A DNA stretch of 64,000 bases from Rhizobiales bacterium 2SD (GCA_005502805.1 SCMY01000002.1:62001-126000), one strand, 5' to 3'; shown: positions 16,132 to 24,278, counted from the first letter of the stretch. Program-made: numbers and translations. The notes: generated by a model from the sequence alone, not told the origin.

Positions 16132-16978
16132 GGCTCGCCTGCAATTGCGGGATGCCGACGGTGCGCAGCACCCGGCGATAGTCGCGCGGCGCCATGCCGA
16201 CATGGGCGGTGAAGAAGCGGGTAAACACGCTCTGGCCGGAGAAGCCGAGGCGGTGGCTGATGCTGGTCACCGGGTCGCTCGACAGCACGATCCTCTCGAG
16301 CGCTGCGTCGATTCGGGCGGTATTGGCGAAGATGGTCGGGGTAACGCCGACCTGTTGCCGGAAGAGCTTGAAGAAATGGGCGCGCGACAGCCCGGCCTCG
16401 CGCGCGATCTGGGCGAGCGCGCCTTCGGACGAGGTATGCTGCTCCAGCAGGCGGCAGGCGCGCAGAACCCGCCGATCGAGGGCACCTGCCGAGGTGTCAT
16501 GCAATAGCGAGGAGACAAGCTCCGGCCCGATCGGTTCGCTGGAGGCCTGCGCCAGCGCCATGAGCACCGGGGCGAGGTTGAGATCGCGATGCTGTGACAG
16601 CAGCATCTCGACCGCCTGATCGCGCCAGGCGGCGAGCTCGCGGGTCACGACCAGCTCGGATGACGGGAAGACCAGCGAACCGGCCGATGGCATGGCCTGC
16701 GCCGCCAGCCATTCCGGCTTGAGATAGATGACGAGGAACAGGCCGAAGGAACCCGCCTGCTCCGGTTGGAAATTGTGTGGCTCCCAGGGATTGACCGCAA
16801 CGCCCATGAACGGATCGACCCGGACCGTGTGGTCGTTGACCGTAACCAGGCCCCGCGATCCCTCGAGGAAGAAGATCAGATGCGCTTCGCGGTGGGCATG
16901 CACCACCATCGGGCGATCGAGATTGTAGATCGACACCCGTCCGAACGGACCGTGGCAGACCGCGACTGCGCGACTCAT
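16124..16978 (-). CDS. AraC-family transcriptional regulator, first gene of the transporter/molybdoenzyme operon
   Basis: This 284-residue AraC/XylS-type activator has an N-terminal cupin-like sensor domain (about 1-150, with VVHAHREAHLIFF) and a C-terminal pair of helix-turn-helix motifs (about 180-275, with LAQIAREAGLSRAHFFKLFRQ and the typical GFSGQSVFTRFF). I chose the ATG at 16978 because GAGGAG precedes it; an upstream in-frame ATG at 17041 adds 21 residues without a ribosome site. The gene overlaps the LivH start by 8 bases, so the regulator is the leading gene of the operon it probably controls. The inducer is likely the transported substrate or a product. Confidence 0.9.
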   Translation of the reverse strand: MSRAVAVCHGPFGRVSIYNLDRPMVVHAHREAHLIFFLEGSRGLVTVNDHTVRVDPFMGVAVNPWEPHNFQPEQAGSFGLFLVIYLKPEWLAAQAMPSAGSLVFPSSELVVTRELAAWRDQAVEMLLSQHRDLNLAPVLMALAQASSEPIGPELVSSLLHDTSAGALDRRVLRACRLLEQHTSSEGALAQIAREAGLSRAHFFKLFRQQVGVTPTIFANTARIDAALERIVLSSDPVTSISHRLGFSGQSVFTRFFTAHVGMAPRDYRRVLRTVGIPQLQASHV

Positions 16979-17089
16979 GGCTCCTCGCGTAGCAATGCCC
17001 GGTGGACCTAAGGCTGCCTCATCAGGTGAGCCTTCGCCCAACGCCGCACAGGAAGCGCACGACGTCGTTGACCGGAGCGGGACGGCTGG

Positions 17090-17123
17090 CCGGACAGGGC
17101 ACGATCGATCGCGCCCCGTCCGG
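17090..17123 (-). terminator. GC-rich hairpin between binding-protein gene and regulator gene
   Basis: On the minus strand this reads CCGGACGGGGCGCGA, a TCGA loop, then TCGTGCCCTGTCCGG, giving a 15-position stem with two mismatched positions. It lies about 20 bases after the stop of the binding-protein gene and about 110 bases before the AraC start. No T run follows, so it may be an attenuator or an RNA 3' end stabiliser and not a classical intrinsic terminator. Such structures are common behind highly expressed binding-protein genes. Confidence 0.5.
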
Positions 17124-17143
17124 GGGAGTCAGTCAGTTAGGAG

Positions 17144-18394
17144 TTAGGGCTTGCATTCCGGATTGGTCCGGGACGGCAGCCCCACCGCCTTGAAGGCTTC
17201 CGCAGATAGGCCCATCGTCTTCGAGACATTCGGGACGGTGCGGACGAACTTGTTGGTGAGGTCGCCGTTCGGCGCTTCGACGACTTCGGTGATGAAGGTC
17301 GTGGCGATCGCCTGCCGGTCGTCGTCGAGCTTGATCGGCCCGTTCGGGGCATCGAGCTCGACCTTGGCGAGTTCGGCCCGGAACTTGGCGCCGCCGTCGG
17401 AGAGGTCGGCATTGACCTTCTCCAGCCCCGCCGCCATCCCGCTGAAGGCGTTGTAGTAATTGGTCGCGAACAGCGACGGGCTGGCGAAGCGCTTGTCCGC
17501 CGGGAAAGCGTCCTGATAGGCCTTGACCCAGGCCTTCCATTTCGGGTCGTCCCAGGCATCGGCGACACCGCCCGAGGAGGGCGTGCCGACGAGCAGCTTC
17601 TTGGCGGCGCCGCGCGAGGACAGCACGGTCTGGTCGACCATGATCGAGCCGCCGACGAACTTCGCCTTGCCGCCGGTCTGGCCGTACTGGTTGAGGAAGT
17701 TGACGGAGTCGCCGCCGCCGAGGCCAAGGAAGACGGCGTCGACGTCATCGGGAATGTTGGCGATGACCGAGCCGAAATCCTTGGTGCCGAGCGGCACCCA
17801 TTGGCGCTGCACGATCTGGCCGCCGGCCTTGCAGTAGCCGAGGGCGAAGCCGAAGACCTGCGTATAAGGGAAGGAATAGTCCTCGCCGATGACGGCCAGC
17901 TTCTTGTAGCCCTTGTCCTTGAAGACGTATTCGCCGAGCCCGGCCATCCACATCGCGCCGTTGCTGTTGAAGCGGAAATAGTTCGGCGACGGGTTGACAT
18001 AGGTCGTCTCGAGCGCGCCCGAGGAGGCGTCGACGACGGTGACGTTGGGCACAGTCTTCGAGTAGTCGCGCATCGCGATGCCCTCGGAGCCCGACAGAGG
18101 GCCGAGGATGAGCTGAACCTTGTCCTGCTCGACCAGCTTGCGCGCCGCCCGCAGCGCCGAGTCCGGGCTGGCGTCGGTCGCCGCGATGATGAACTCGACC
18201 TCGCGGCCGGCGATCTTGCCGCCACGCTGCTTCAGCGCGATCTGCGCGCCACGGACACCGTCCTCGCCGCCTGAGGTCAGAGCGCCCGAGAGCGTCGCCA
18301 AGACGCCGATCTTGAGTTTTTCCTGAGCCTGGCCGGTGCTTCCGGCCGCAATCAAAGCGCACGCCGCGACGGCGGCCATCAGTGCCTTCCGCAT
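17144..18394 (-). CDS. Liv-type periplasmic substrate-binding protein
   Basis: This 416-residue type I periplasmic binding protein has a signal peptide of about 24 residues ending in GSTGQAQ, and the mature part begins EKLKIGVLATLSG. The SGGEDGVRGAQ segment and the GPLSGSEG loop match Liv/aromatic-acid binding proteins. Near residue 265, TPSSGGVADAW lies in the ligand cleft region. I chose the ATG at 18394 because GGAGG lies 8 bases upstream; a GTG three codons earlier is too close to that site. It lies immediately upstream of the regulator and the LivHMG genes, and likely delivers substrate to them. The ligand cannot be named. Confidence 0.92.
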   Translation of the reverse strand: MRKALMAAVAACALIAAGSTGQAQEKLKIGVLATLSGALTSGGEDGVRGAQIALKQRGGKIAGREVEFIIAATDASPDSALRAARKLVEQDKVQLILGPLSGSEGIAMRDYSKTVPNVTVVDASSGALETTYVNPSPNYFRFNSNGAMWMAGLGEYVFKDKGYKKLAVIGEDYSFPYTQVFGFALGYCKAGGQIVQRQWVPLGTKDFGSVIANIPDDVDAVFLGLGGGDSVNFLNQYGQTGGKAKFVGGSIMVDQTVLSSRGAAKKLLVGTPSSGGVADAWDDPKWKAWVKAYQDAFPADKRFASPSLFATNYYNAFSGMAAGLEKVNADLSDGGAKFRAELAKVELDAPNGPIKLDDDRQAIATTFITEVVEAPNGDLTNKFVRTVPNVSKTMGLSAEAFKAVGLPSRTNPECKP

Positions 18395-18477
18395 TGCATT
18401 CACCTCCCTGCGTGGACGGCCGCGCCGAAGGTTTCAACGGCGGAGCCGATGGCGGATTTTTATCCCGCTCTAAATCT

Positions 18478-18505
18478 AGGCTAACACAGGCCGGTCTACT
18501 GCCAA
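18478..18505 (-). promoter_or_regulatory. Candidate sigma-70-type promoter of the binding-protein gene
   Basis: On the minus strand TTGGCA (18500-18505) and TAGCCT (18478-18483) are separated by 16 bases, about 85 bases before the chosen start. The match to TTGACA/TATAAT is only fair. The stretch just downstream is AT-richer than its surroundings. No operator could be identified. Confidence 0.3.
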
Positions 18506-18758
18506 GGTCGTAGACATTGCCGAGGGTCTGCTTTTCGCCACCGGCGGATGTGGCATCCCGCGATGGCCCCATGGCGAGAGAAACGCCGGCGCGCAGCAGG
18601 CGGCGTCCGTCGGCTCCGGCGTTTCAATCCGCCCAGCGCCTCGCCGAACGGGCCGCTCATCGATCCGGCCGGCCCCCTCGATGAGCGGATGAGGGAACAC
18701 CCTGCATGCGCTCGCGCGCCGACCCCAGGCAAGGATCGGCCCGGTGTCTTGGTTGGGC
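18506..18758. other. Intergenic stretch without recognised gene
   Basis: This stretch lies between the thyA stop and the binding-protein promoter region. Short reading frames here have arginine/proline-rich shadow composition and no ribosome site. I see no tRNA, riboswitch or repeat-family match. It contains the 3' flank of thyA and presumably the upstream control region of the binding-protein gene. Confidence 0.5.
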
Positions 18759-19661
18759 TCAGACCGCGACGTCGGCCTTGATCGCGGCGTGAGGCGAATA
18801 GCCCTCGACCTCGAAATCCTCGATCCGATAGTCGTCGATGCTGGCCGCCTGGCGGGTCAGGCGCATCGTCGGGAACGGGCGCGGCTCGCGCTCCAGCTGC
18901 CCCCGCGCCTGCTCGAGATGGTTGAGATAGAGGTGGACGTCGCCGCCGAACCAGACAAGGTCACCGGGGTGCAGACCTGCCTGCTGGGCGACCATCAATA
19001 GCAGTGCGCTCGCACCGACCCAGTTGAAGGGCACGCCGAGCAACAGATCGGCCGAGCGCTGATAGCACAGCGAGTTGAGCCGCCCGTCGCTCGTCACATG
19101 GTACTGGTAGACCATGTGGCAGGGCGGGAGGGCCATCGAGCTCAGCTCCGGCACGTTCCAGGCGTGGAAGAGCATGCGCCGGCTGCTCGGATTGGTGCGC
19201 AGCGTCCTGATCAGGTCGGCGATCTGATCGTGCTCGCGCCCGTCGGCGCCGAGCCAGCGCCGCCACTGCTTGCCATAGACCGGCCCGAGATCGCCCCAGC
19301 GCGCGGCGAAGCCGTCATCCTCGGCGATGCGCCGCTCGAACTCGCTCTGCGAGATCTCCTCGCCGCTTTCACGGCGGTAGGTCGCGAGCGGCCAGTCGGT
19401 CCAGATCCGCACATTCTCGCGGACCAGCGGCTGGATGTTGGTCTGGCCGGTGAGGAACCACAGCATCTCTTTCACCGCCGTCTTCCAGAAGACGCGCTTG
19501 GTGGTGAGGATCGGAGCTGTTCCGTCAGAGAGATCGAACCGGGCCATCGCCCCGAAGATCGAGCGCGTGCCGACCCCGGTGCGATCGATCCGCTCGTCGC
19601 CGCGGCTCAGCACCTCGTCGACGAGGTCGAGATATTGCTGCTCGGGATGCCTGCGGGCCAC
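18759..19661 (-). CDS. thyA: Thymidylate synthase
   Basis: This 300-residue ThyA converts dUMP to dTMP with methylenetetrahydrofolate. The catalytic cysteine is in LPPCHMVYQYHV, the phosphate-binding arginines are in NPSSRRMLFHAWN and YQRSADLLLGVPFN, and the nucleotide-binding DVHLYLNH follows. An insertion of about 35-40 residues relative to the E. coli enzyme lies after WPLATYRRESGEE, as in many ThyA proteins of about 300 residues. I chose GTG at 19661 because GGAGG lies 5 bases upstream; an in-frame TTG four codons earlier overlaps that site. No dihydrofolate reductase gene adjoins it in this window. The gene stands alone, convergent with nothing. Confidence 0.95.
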   Translation of the reverse strand: MARRHPEQQYLDLVDEVLSRGDERIDRTGVGTRSIFGAMARFDLSDGTAPILTTKRVFWKTAVKEMLWFLTGQTNIQPLVRENVRIWTDWPLATYRRESGEEISQSEFERRIAEDDGFAARWGDLGPVYGKQWRRWLGADGREHDQIADLIRTLRTNPSSRRMLFHAWNVPELSSMALPPCHMVYQYHVTSDGRLNSLCYQRSADLLLGVPFNWVGASALLLMVAQQAGLHPGDLVWFGGDVHLYLNHLEQARGQLEREPRPFPTMRLTRQAASIDDYRIEDFEVEGYSPHAAIKADVAV

Positions 19662-19841
19662 GTCCGCCTCCAAGAATAACGGCTCAACGGCCGGAGCGAT
19701 TCCGGCTCTGTCGGCGCAGCTTCTCCCACAGCTCTCACGATAATGACAGGGATCGTGATCGACGGGGATATTGCAATGCCGCGAGGTCGCCCCAATCTGA
19801 ATGCCTGATGAACAGAAGGGGCGCTTCGGGCCTGCGCTTGA

Positions 19842-19887
19842 AGCATCGGACGAAGGTGGCTTCCGGTTTCCGGAACGATCCGATGCT
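19842..19887. repeat. Degenerate Hyphomicrobiales-type 46-base palindromic repeat
   Basis: The ends AGCATCGGA (19842-19850) and TCCGATGCT (19879-19887) are inverted, and the middle contains CCGGTTTCCGGAACG. The layout resembles the AGCATG...CCGGTTTCC...CATGCT palindromes common between genes in Hyphomicrobiales. It lies about 30 bases upstream of the small exported protein gene and could overlap its promoter. Family membership is from memory of the pattern. Confidence 0.5.
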
Positions 19888-19919
19888 CCATCAAACGCCC
19901 GGTTGATGAGGACCGTATC

Positions 19920-20216
19920 ATGACCAGACTATCCGTGCTGGCCATGCTGCTTCTGGCAGCGGGCATGGCAGGGCAGGCTTCGGCTTCCGCCTGGGCCGAC
20001 AGCAAACCGCAGAACCCGGCGGCCGTCACCAAGCCGAGGATCACCGAAGCGCAGGCGCGCTCGATCGCCTTCCGTCACGGCCTCGTCCACATCGAGGAGA
20101 TCGCCCTCGCCGATTGGCGCTGGGAGATCGCCGGGCGCGCCCAGGGCGGCATCGAGGTGACGCTCGACCTCAACGCCTATGATGGCACGGTGGTCGGCGG
20201 CGCGGCCGCCCCTTGA
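19920..20216 (+). CDS. Small exported protein, PepSY-like
   Basis: This 98-residue protein has a clear signal peptide (MTRLSVLAMLLLAAGMAG followed by QASA) of about 23 residues. The mature part has PRITEAQARSIAFRHGLVHI, a tryptophan-containing strand and EVTLDLNAYDGTVVGG. This matches the single-repeat PepSY pattern of a helix followed by strands ending in D..G.V. PepSY proteins are extracytoplasmic and often act as inhibitors or sensors, but no partner is encoded nearby. GAGGA lies 7 bases before the ATG. A strong intrinsic terminator follows, so it is probably monocistronic. Confidence 0.78.
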   Translation: MTRLSVLAMLLLAAGMAGQASASAWADSKPQNPAAVTKPRITEAQARSIAFRHGLVHIEEIALADWRWEIAGRAQGGIEVTLDLNAYDGTVVGGAAAP

Positions 20217-20242
20217 GTGCCAGGCCTTCGGAGAAACACACG

Positions 20243-20270
20243 AGCCGCGGGCTTTTCCCGCGGCTTTTTC
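20243..20270 (+). terminator. Intrinsic terminator after the PepSY-like gene
   Basis: GCCGCGGG, a CTTTT loop, CCCGCGGC and then TTTTT form an 8-bp GC-rich stem with a T run. It lies 27 bases after the stop codon and insulates the tmRNA gene downstream. Confidence 0.9.
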
Positions 20271-20544
20271 GTGTTTGCGCAGAAATTAGCCGGGGCACCC
20301 ACCTGCTCTCTTTCCCCGCGCGTTCGCAGCGCCTATATTCGGCTTGCCGCTCGCAAGGGCGGCTATGGCGATAAACGGACTTCGTAATAAGCCTTTCGGA
20401 CCCGGGGGCGGTACCCGGCGCCTCCACCAAAGCCCTGCAGCACCGGCAGCAGGGCTTCGGCGGGGGCGAAATAGGATCGACGAGGGTGTAAAGGTTGTTC
20501 TTTTGCCCGGCATGGTTCCGCCGTTATCGGGCCGTTGCATAGTT

Positions 20545-20583
20545 GCCAACGACAACAATGCTCGGGTTGCTGTCGCCGCGTAA
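20545..20583 (+). other. tmRNA tag reading frame (ANDNNARVAVAA)
   Basis: The resume codon GCC at 20545 follows ATAGTT and the frame ends at TAA 20581-20583. It encodes ANDNNARVAVAA, so the added peptide is an unencoded Ala plus these 12 residues. The start AND and the end AA agree with tmRNA tags generally; the two final alanines are the ClpX degradation signal. The internal NNARVAV differs from the E. coli tag. Confidence 0.93.
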
Positions 20584-20638
20584 GCGGTGCTGGTTCCCAA
20601 ACCAAAGCCCTTGCGCTTAGCCGCGTAAGGCGGGGCTC

Positions 20639-20672
20639 GGAGGCGCCTGGCAACAGAAGCCTCCACTTTTTT
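20639..20672 (+). terminator. Intrinsic terminator of ssrA
   Basis: GGAGGC (20639-20644) pairs with GCCTCC (20659-20664), followed by AC and six T residues. This gives the 3' end of the tmRNA precursor. Confidence 0.8.
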
Positions 20673-20827
20673 GTCCGGCTCAGGCGGCCGGTACGGAGCA
20701 GCAGAGGAGGCCCTTCCTTTGTATGAGAACTGCTCTAAACTAATGGAATCGGTCACGTTTTTCGTTTCGGGGAGCTTCCCAGCGGTCGCGGCGTGATCTA
20801 GAGGAGCGGAAACGGAACCCGGACCCG

Positions 20828-21424
20828 ATGACCAAGGATATTCTCCGCTACGACCTGATGGTGCAGGACGCGCTCAAGGGCGTCGTCCGCAAGATCCTGG
20901 CCGAGGCGGGCCGCGACGGGCTCCCGGGCGAGCATCATTTCTACATCACCTTCCGGACCACGGCGCCGGGCGTGCGGCTGTCGCAGCGCCTGCGCGAGAA
21001 GCATCCGGACGAGATGACGATCGTGCTCCAGCACCAGTTCTGGGACCTCAACGTCAGCGACCACGCCTTCGAGGTCGGCCTCTCCTTCTCCGGCGTGCCG
21101 GAGCGACTGCTGATCCCCTATGACGCGATCACCACCTTCTTCGACCCGTCCGTCCAGTTCGGCTTGAAGTTCGAGACGCAGGACGCCGCTGGCGAAGCAC
21201 AGGCGAGCGAGCCGGCCGTTCCGGCGAAGGCTCCGCGCGGCGCCGCCTCCGAGCCCAGCGTCGCCCCGGCAGCCCCGCTCGCTTTGCCGCCCAAGCCGGC
21301 GCAGAAGGCGCTGCCCGCCAGCGCGAAGGATGCTGACGAAGCGGATGCCGAGGCCAAGCCCGAAGCCGAAGAGGAAGGCGGCGCCCAGGTCGTCAGCCTC
21401 GACGCCTTCCGCAAGAAGACCTGA
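20828..21424 (+). CDS. sspB: SspB-alpha, ClpXP adaptor for tmRNA-tagged proteins
   Basis: This 198-residue alphaproteobacterial SspB captures tmRNA-tagged proteins and hands them to ClpXP. The folded core covers about 1-120 (DILRYDLMVQDALKGVV, HHFYITFRT, VLQHQFWDL, and a C-terminal QFGLKFE strand). A flexible Ala/Pro/Glu-rich tether follows at about 125-180, and the extreme C-terminus VVSLDAFRKK is the ClpX-docking peptide. The gene follows ssrA at about 150 bases on the same strand, so the tag and the adaptor reading it are encoded side by side. fumC follows 18 bases downstream and may share the transcript. Confidence 0.94.
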   Translation: MTKDILRYDLMVQDALKGVVRKILAEAGRDGLPGEHHFYITFRTTAPGVRLSQRLREKHPDEMTIVLQHQFWDLNVSDHAFEVGLSFSGVPERLLIPYDAITTFFDPSVQFGLKFETQDAAGEAQASEPAVPAKAPRGAASEPSVAPAAPLALPPKPAQKALPASAKDADEADAEAKPEAEEEGGAQVVSLDAFRKKT

Positions 21425-21442
21425 GACCTAAGGACTTCCATC

Positions 21443-22837
21443 ATGACCGGATTCCGCAGCGAGACCGATTCCTTCGGTCCGATCGACGTCGCCAATGACC
21501 GTTACTGGGCGGCGCAGACGCAACGCTCGCTGCAGAACTTCAAGATCGGCGGGCCGGCCGAGCGCATGCCGCTGCCGGTCGTGCATGCGCTGGTGCTGGT
21601 CAAGAAGGCCGCCGCCATCGTCAACGCCAGGCTCGGTCTGCTCGACGGCAAGGTCGAGGCGGCCATCGTCCAGGCCGCCGACGAGGCGCTCGCCGGCAAG
21701 TTCGACGAGCATTTCCCGCTCGTCGTCTGGCAGACCGGCTCCGGCACCCAGTCGAACATGAACGTCAACGAGGTGCTGGCCAACCGCGCCAACGAGATTT
21801 TAGGCGCAGGCCTCGGCAAGAAGAGCCCGGTCCATGCCAACGACCACGTCAACAAGGGCCAGTCCTCCAACGACAGCTTCCCGACCGCGATCCATATCGC
21901 CGCCGCGCTGGCCGTCTCGCAGGAGCTGCTGCCCGCGCTTATCCGTCTGAAGGACGCCTTCGACGCCAAGGCGAAGGCCTTCGCCGATCTCGTCAAGATC
22001 GGCCGCACCCATCTCCAGGACGCGACCCCAGTCACGCTCGGCCAGGAATTCTCCGGCTATGTCGCGCAGATCGAGCTCGGCATCGCCCGCATCGAGCAGA
22101 CCCTGCCCGGCCTGCTGGCCCTCGCCCAGGGTGGCACCGCGGTCGGCACCGGCCTCAACGCCCATCCCGAGTTCGCCAAGGCCTTCTCCGCCGAGGTCGC
22201 CAGGCTGACGGGCCTGCCCTTCCGCACCGCCGACAACCTGTTCGAGGCGCTCGCCAGCCATGGCGCCATCTCCTACAGCCATGGCGCGCTGACCGCGCTC
22301 GCCATGGACCTGTTCAAGATCGCCAACGACATCCGCCTGATGGGCTCGGGTCCGCGCTCCGGCCTCGGCGAGATCAGCCTGCCCGAGAACGAGCCGGGCT
22401 CCTCGATCATGCCTGGCAAGGTCAACCCGACCCAGGCCGAGGCGCTGACCATGGTCGCGACCCGCGTGCACGGCAACCAGGCGACCGTCGCCTTCGCCGC
22501 CAGTCAGGGCCATTTCGAGCTCAACGTCTTCAAGCCGGTGATCGCGCAGGCTTTCCTGCAATCGGCTCGCCTCCTGGCAGACGCGGCCGACAGCTTCCGC
22601 ACCAATTGCGTCGAGGGCATCGAGCCCAATCGCGAGCGCCTCGCTGAGCTGCTCTCGCGCTCGCTGATGCTGGTGACCGCGCTCGCCCCCGCGATCGGCT
22701 ACGACAAGGCTGCCAGCATCGCCAAGGCTGCCCATCACAACGGCACGACGCTCCGCGAGGAAGCGCTGAAGGCCGGCGTCGATGCGGACCTGTTCGACAA
22801 GACCGTCGTCGCCGAAGACATGCTCAGCCCGGGCTGA
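21443..22837 (+). CDS. fumC: Class II fumarate hydratase
   Basis: This 464-residue FumC interconverts fumarate and malate in the citric acid cycle and needs no iron-sulfur cluster. The superfamily signature [13 protein letters not shown] near residue 316 forms the mobile active-site loop. The substrate-binding [13 protein letters not shown] near 100 and [20 protein letters not shown] near 188 are complete. Length is standard. It is followed two bases later by a DUF4169 gene and then a ribbon-helix-helix gene, an arrangement that I recall from other Hyphomicrobiales. AAGGA lies 8 bases before the ATG. Confidence 0.97.
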   Translation: MTGFRSETDSFGPIDVANDRYWAAQTQRSLQNFKIGGPAERMPLPVVHALVLVKKAAAIVNARLGLLDGKVEAAIVQAADEALAGKFDEHFPLVVWQTGSGTQSNMNVNEVLANRANEILGAGLGKKSPVHANDHVNKGQSSNDSFPTAIHIAAALAVSQELLPALIRLKDAFDAKAKAFADLVKIGRTHLQDATPVTLGQEFSGYVAQIELGIARIEQTLPGLLALAQGGTAVGTGLNAHPEFAKAFSAEVARLTGLPFRTADNLFEALASHGAISYSHGALTALAMDLFKIANDIRLMGSGPRSGLGEISLPENEPGSSIMPGKVNPTQAEALTMVATRVHGNQATVAFAASQGHFELNVFKPVIAQAFLQSARLLADAADSFRTNCVEGIEPNRERLAELLSRSLMLVTALAPAIGYDKAASIAKAAHHNGTTLREEALKAGVDADLFDKTVVAEDMLSPG

Positions 22838-22839
22838 TC

Positions 22840-23040
22840 ATGGCTGAGATCGTCAACCTCCGCCGCGCCCGCAAGGCTCGCGACCGGGCCAGCGCCGAGG
22901 CGCAGGCGGAGCAGAACCGGATCGCGTTCGGCCGAACCAAGGCCGAACGCAAGCTGACCGAGGCGGAGAAGGCGCTGGCGGAGCGCCGCCTCGAAGGCCA
23001 TCGCCTGACCGACGATCCCGACGGCAAGGACAAGGCGTGA
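22840..23040 (+). CDS. DUF4169 family small protein
   Basis: This 66-residue highly charged protein begins MAEIVNLRRARKARDRA and is almost wholly helical and rich in Lys, Arg, Glu and Ala. It matches the DUF4169 family, small proteins encoded behind fumC in this order of bacteria. No function is known. ATG is two bases after the fumC stop, so it is operon-internal. Confidence 0.85.
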   Translation: MAEIVNLRRARKARDRASAEAQAEQNRIAFGRTKAERKLTEAEKALAERRLEGHRLTDDPDGKDKA

Positions 23041-23050
23041 GCGGCAAATT

Positions 23051-23293
23051 ATGACCGGCTTGCGCAAGCGTTCCCTCGCCATCGCCGGCCACCGCACCAG
23101 CGTCTCGCTTGAGGAGCCGTTCTGGGAGGCCCTGAAGGAGATCGCGGCCGCCGAGAAACGGCCCATCGCCAGTCTGGTGGTCGAGGTCGATTCCGGTCGG
23201 GGCGAACTCAACCTCTCTTCGGCACTGCGGCTGCGCGTGCTCGCCCATTATCGTGGGCGCACCGATACCGCGAAGCTCAACCCCGCGGACTGA
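23051..23293 (+). CDS. Ribbon-helix-helix domain protein
   Basis: This 80-residue protein has a basic N-terminus MTGLRKRSLAIAGHRTSVSL forming the strand that would bind DNA, followed by two helices (EEPFWEALKEIAAAEKRPI, ASLVVEVDSG). It belongs to the ribbon-helix-helix family often found as the third gene behind fumC. It could be a transcription factor or an antitoxin-like protein; no toxin is adjacent. Its last 17 bases overlap the end of the convergent argP gene. Confidence 0.82.
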   Translation: MTGLRKRSLAIAGHRTSVSLEEPFWEALKEIAAAEKRPIASLVVEVDSGRGELNLSSALRLRVLAHYRGRTDTAKLNPAD

Positions 23294-24185
23294 CCAGCAG
23301 GCTGCGCGCCGTCTCGACCACGGCGCGCGTCAGATCCGCCAGCCGCTCGGCCGCCACCCGGTTGACCTGCCAGAACAGCGGCGTGTCCAGTGCCGTCCCG
23401 GGCATGAGCTCGCGCAGCCTGCCGGAATCGAGATGCTCCCGCACCAGCAGTTCGGGATTGGCGCTCCAGCCGATGCCGAGCAGGCACGCCTCGACGAAGC
23501 CCTGCGTCGACGGCACCCAATGCACGGGATGGCCGGGGCTTTCACCTAAGGCAAGCTCCATCCACTGGCTCTGCAAGCGGTCCTTCTGGTTGAAGATCAG
23601 CGAAGGCGCTTGGGCCAGCGCCGGCAAGGTCACGCCGTCGGCGAAATGGCGCGCCATGAACTCCGGACTCGCTGTCGCGAGATAGCGCAGCGAGCCGAGC
23701 GGGATCACCCGGCAGCCCTGGATCGGCCTGTCCAGCGCGGTGACGGCAGCCAGCACCCGCCCCTGCCGCAGCCAATCGGCCGTATGCTCCTGATCGTCGA
23801 CGGCGATGTCGAGGAGATGCGGGCTCCGCTCCGAAAACGCGGCGACGGCACGCAGGAACCAGGTTCCGAGGCTGTCGGCATTGGCGGCGATCCGCAGCGT
23901 GACGCGCTGCTGCGGCAAATCGAGCTCGGCCAGCGCCGGCAGCCGGGTCATCAGCTCGCCTTCGAGCAGGCCGACTTGCTCCATATGCCGGCAGAGCCAT
24001 TCGCCCCGCTCGGTCGCTATGCAGGGCTGCCCCCGGACGATCAGCACCGTCCCCAACCGCTCCTCCAGCTGTTTCACGCGCTGAGAGACGGCCGACGGCG
24101 TGACATTCAGCGCCTGCGCCGCCTTGTCGAAACTGCCGGTCCTGACAACGAGCGAGACGGCTTGCAGAGCGGGATAGTCGAGCAT
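23277..24185 (-). CDS. argP: LysR-family regulator of lysine/arginine export (ArgP/LysG-like)
   Basis: This 302-residue LysR regulator has an N-terminal winged helix (DYPALQAVSLVVRTGSFDKA, then LNVTPSAVSQRVKQLEERLG) and a periplasmic-binding-like effector domain. Sequence features such as MLDYPALQAVSLVVRTGSF and RLGTVLIVRGQP are characteristic of ArgP/LysG rather than of general LysR proteins. It is divergent from a LysE/ArgO exporter gene with a 93-base shared control region, the classical arrangement in which the regulator senses lysine or arginine and activates export. The gene's end overlaps the ribbon-helix-helix gene. Confidence 0.93.
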   Translation of the reverse strand: MLDYPALQAVSLVVRTGSFDKAAQALNVTPSAVSQRVKQLEERLGTVLIVRGQPCIATERGEWLCRHMEQVGLLEGELMTRLPALAELDLPQQRVTLRIAANADSLGTWFLRAVAAFSERSPHLLDIAVDDQEHTADWLRQGRVLAAVTALDRPIQGCRVIPLGSLRYLATASPEFMARHFADGVTLPALAQAPSLIFNQKDRLQSQWMELALGESPGHPVHWVPSTQGFVEACLLGIGWSANPELLVREHLDSGRLRELMPGTALDTPLFWQVNRVAAERLADLTRAVVETARSLLVSPRG

Positions 24186-24278
24186 CGCATTAGCTCAGCT
24201 TAATCAGCATAACGATGTTTAACTACACTAAGGCATCTCAGGCAGCTAGGCGGGGCCGCAGAAACCGGACCGTCACTG
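24186..24278. promoter_or_regulatory. Shared control region of argP and the lysE-type exporter
   Basis: This divergent 93-base intergenic region is AT-rich for this genome in its first half (around 24195-24235, AGCTTAATCAGCATAACG followed by TTTAACTACACTAAGG). LysR regulators of this class bind such a region and activate the exporter. I could not fix one operator; TTAGT/ACTAA-like half sites at 24227-24232 and T-N11-A spacings are present but not diagnostic. Confidence 0.45.

Larger units (their letters stand above)
20340..20672 (+). ncRNA. ssrA: Transfer-messenger RNA, circularly permuted two-piece form
   Basis: tmRNA rescues stalled ribosomes and tags the nascent chain. The gene is permuted as in other alphaproteobacteria. 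The acceptor piece comes first, with T-arm CCGGG-GGCGGTA-CCCGG and 3' end GCGCCTCCACCA (CCA at 20427-20429). An intervening hairpin AGCCCTG/CAGGGCT (20431-20456) follows and is presumably excised. The coding piece begins GGGGGCG at 20462, and those seven bases pair with CGCCTCC of the acceptor end. The D-like region AGGATCGACGAGG follows, then the tag frame at 20545-20583. The 5' boundary is uncertain by perhaps 20 bases. The ClpXP adaptor gene sspB lies about 150 bases downstream. Confidence 0.93.

Noticed and set aside
17041..17143. Upstream extension of the AraC gene to 17041
   Set aside because: The extra 21 residues lack family similarity and a ribosome site, whereas GAGGAG directly precedes the ATG at 16978.
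18395..18758. Riboswitch or T-box before the binding-protein or thyA genes
   Set aside because: I found no conserved core such as a SAM, TPP, cobalamin or glycine motif.
20286..20756. Reading frames of 79-156 residues across the tmRNA gene
   Set aside because: They cross RNA structure elements and only one frame contains the tag; none has a ribosome site or family motif.
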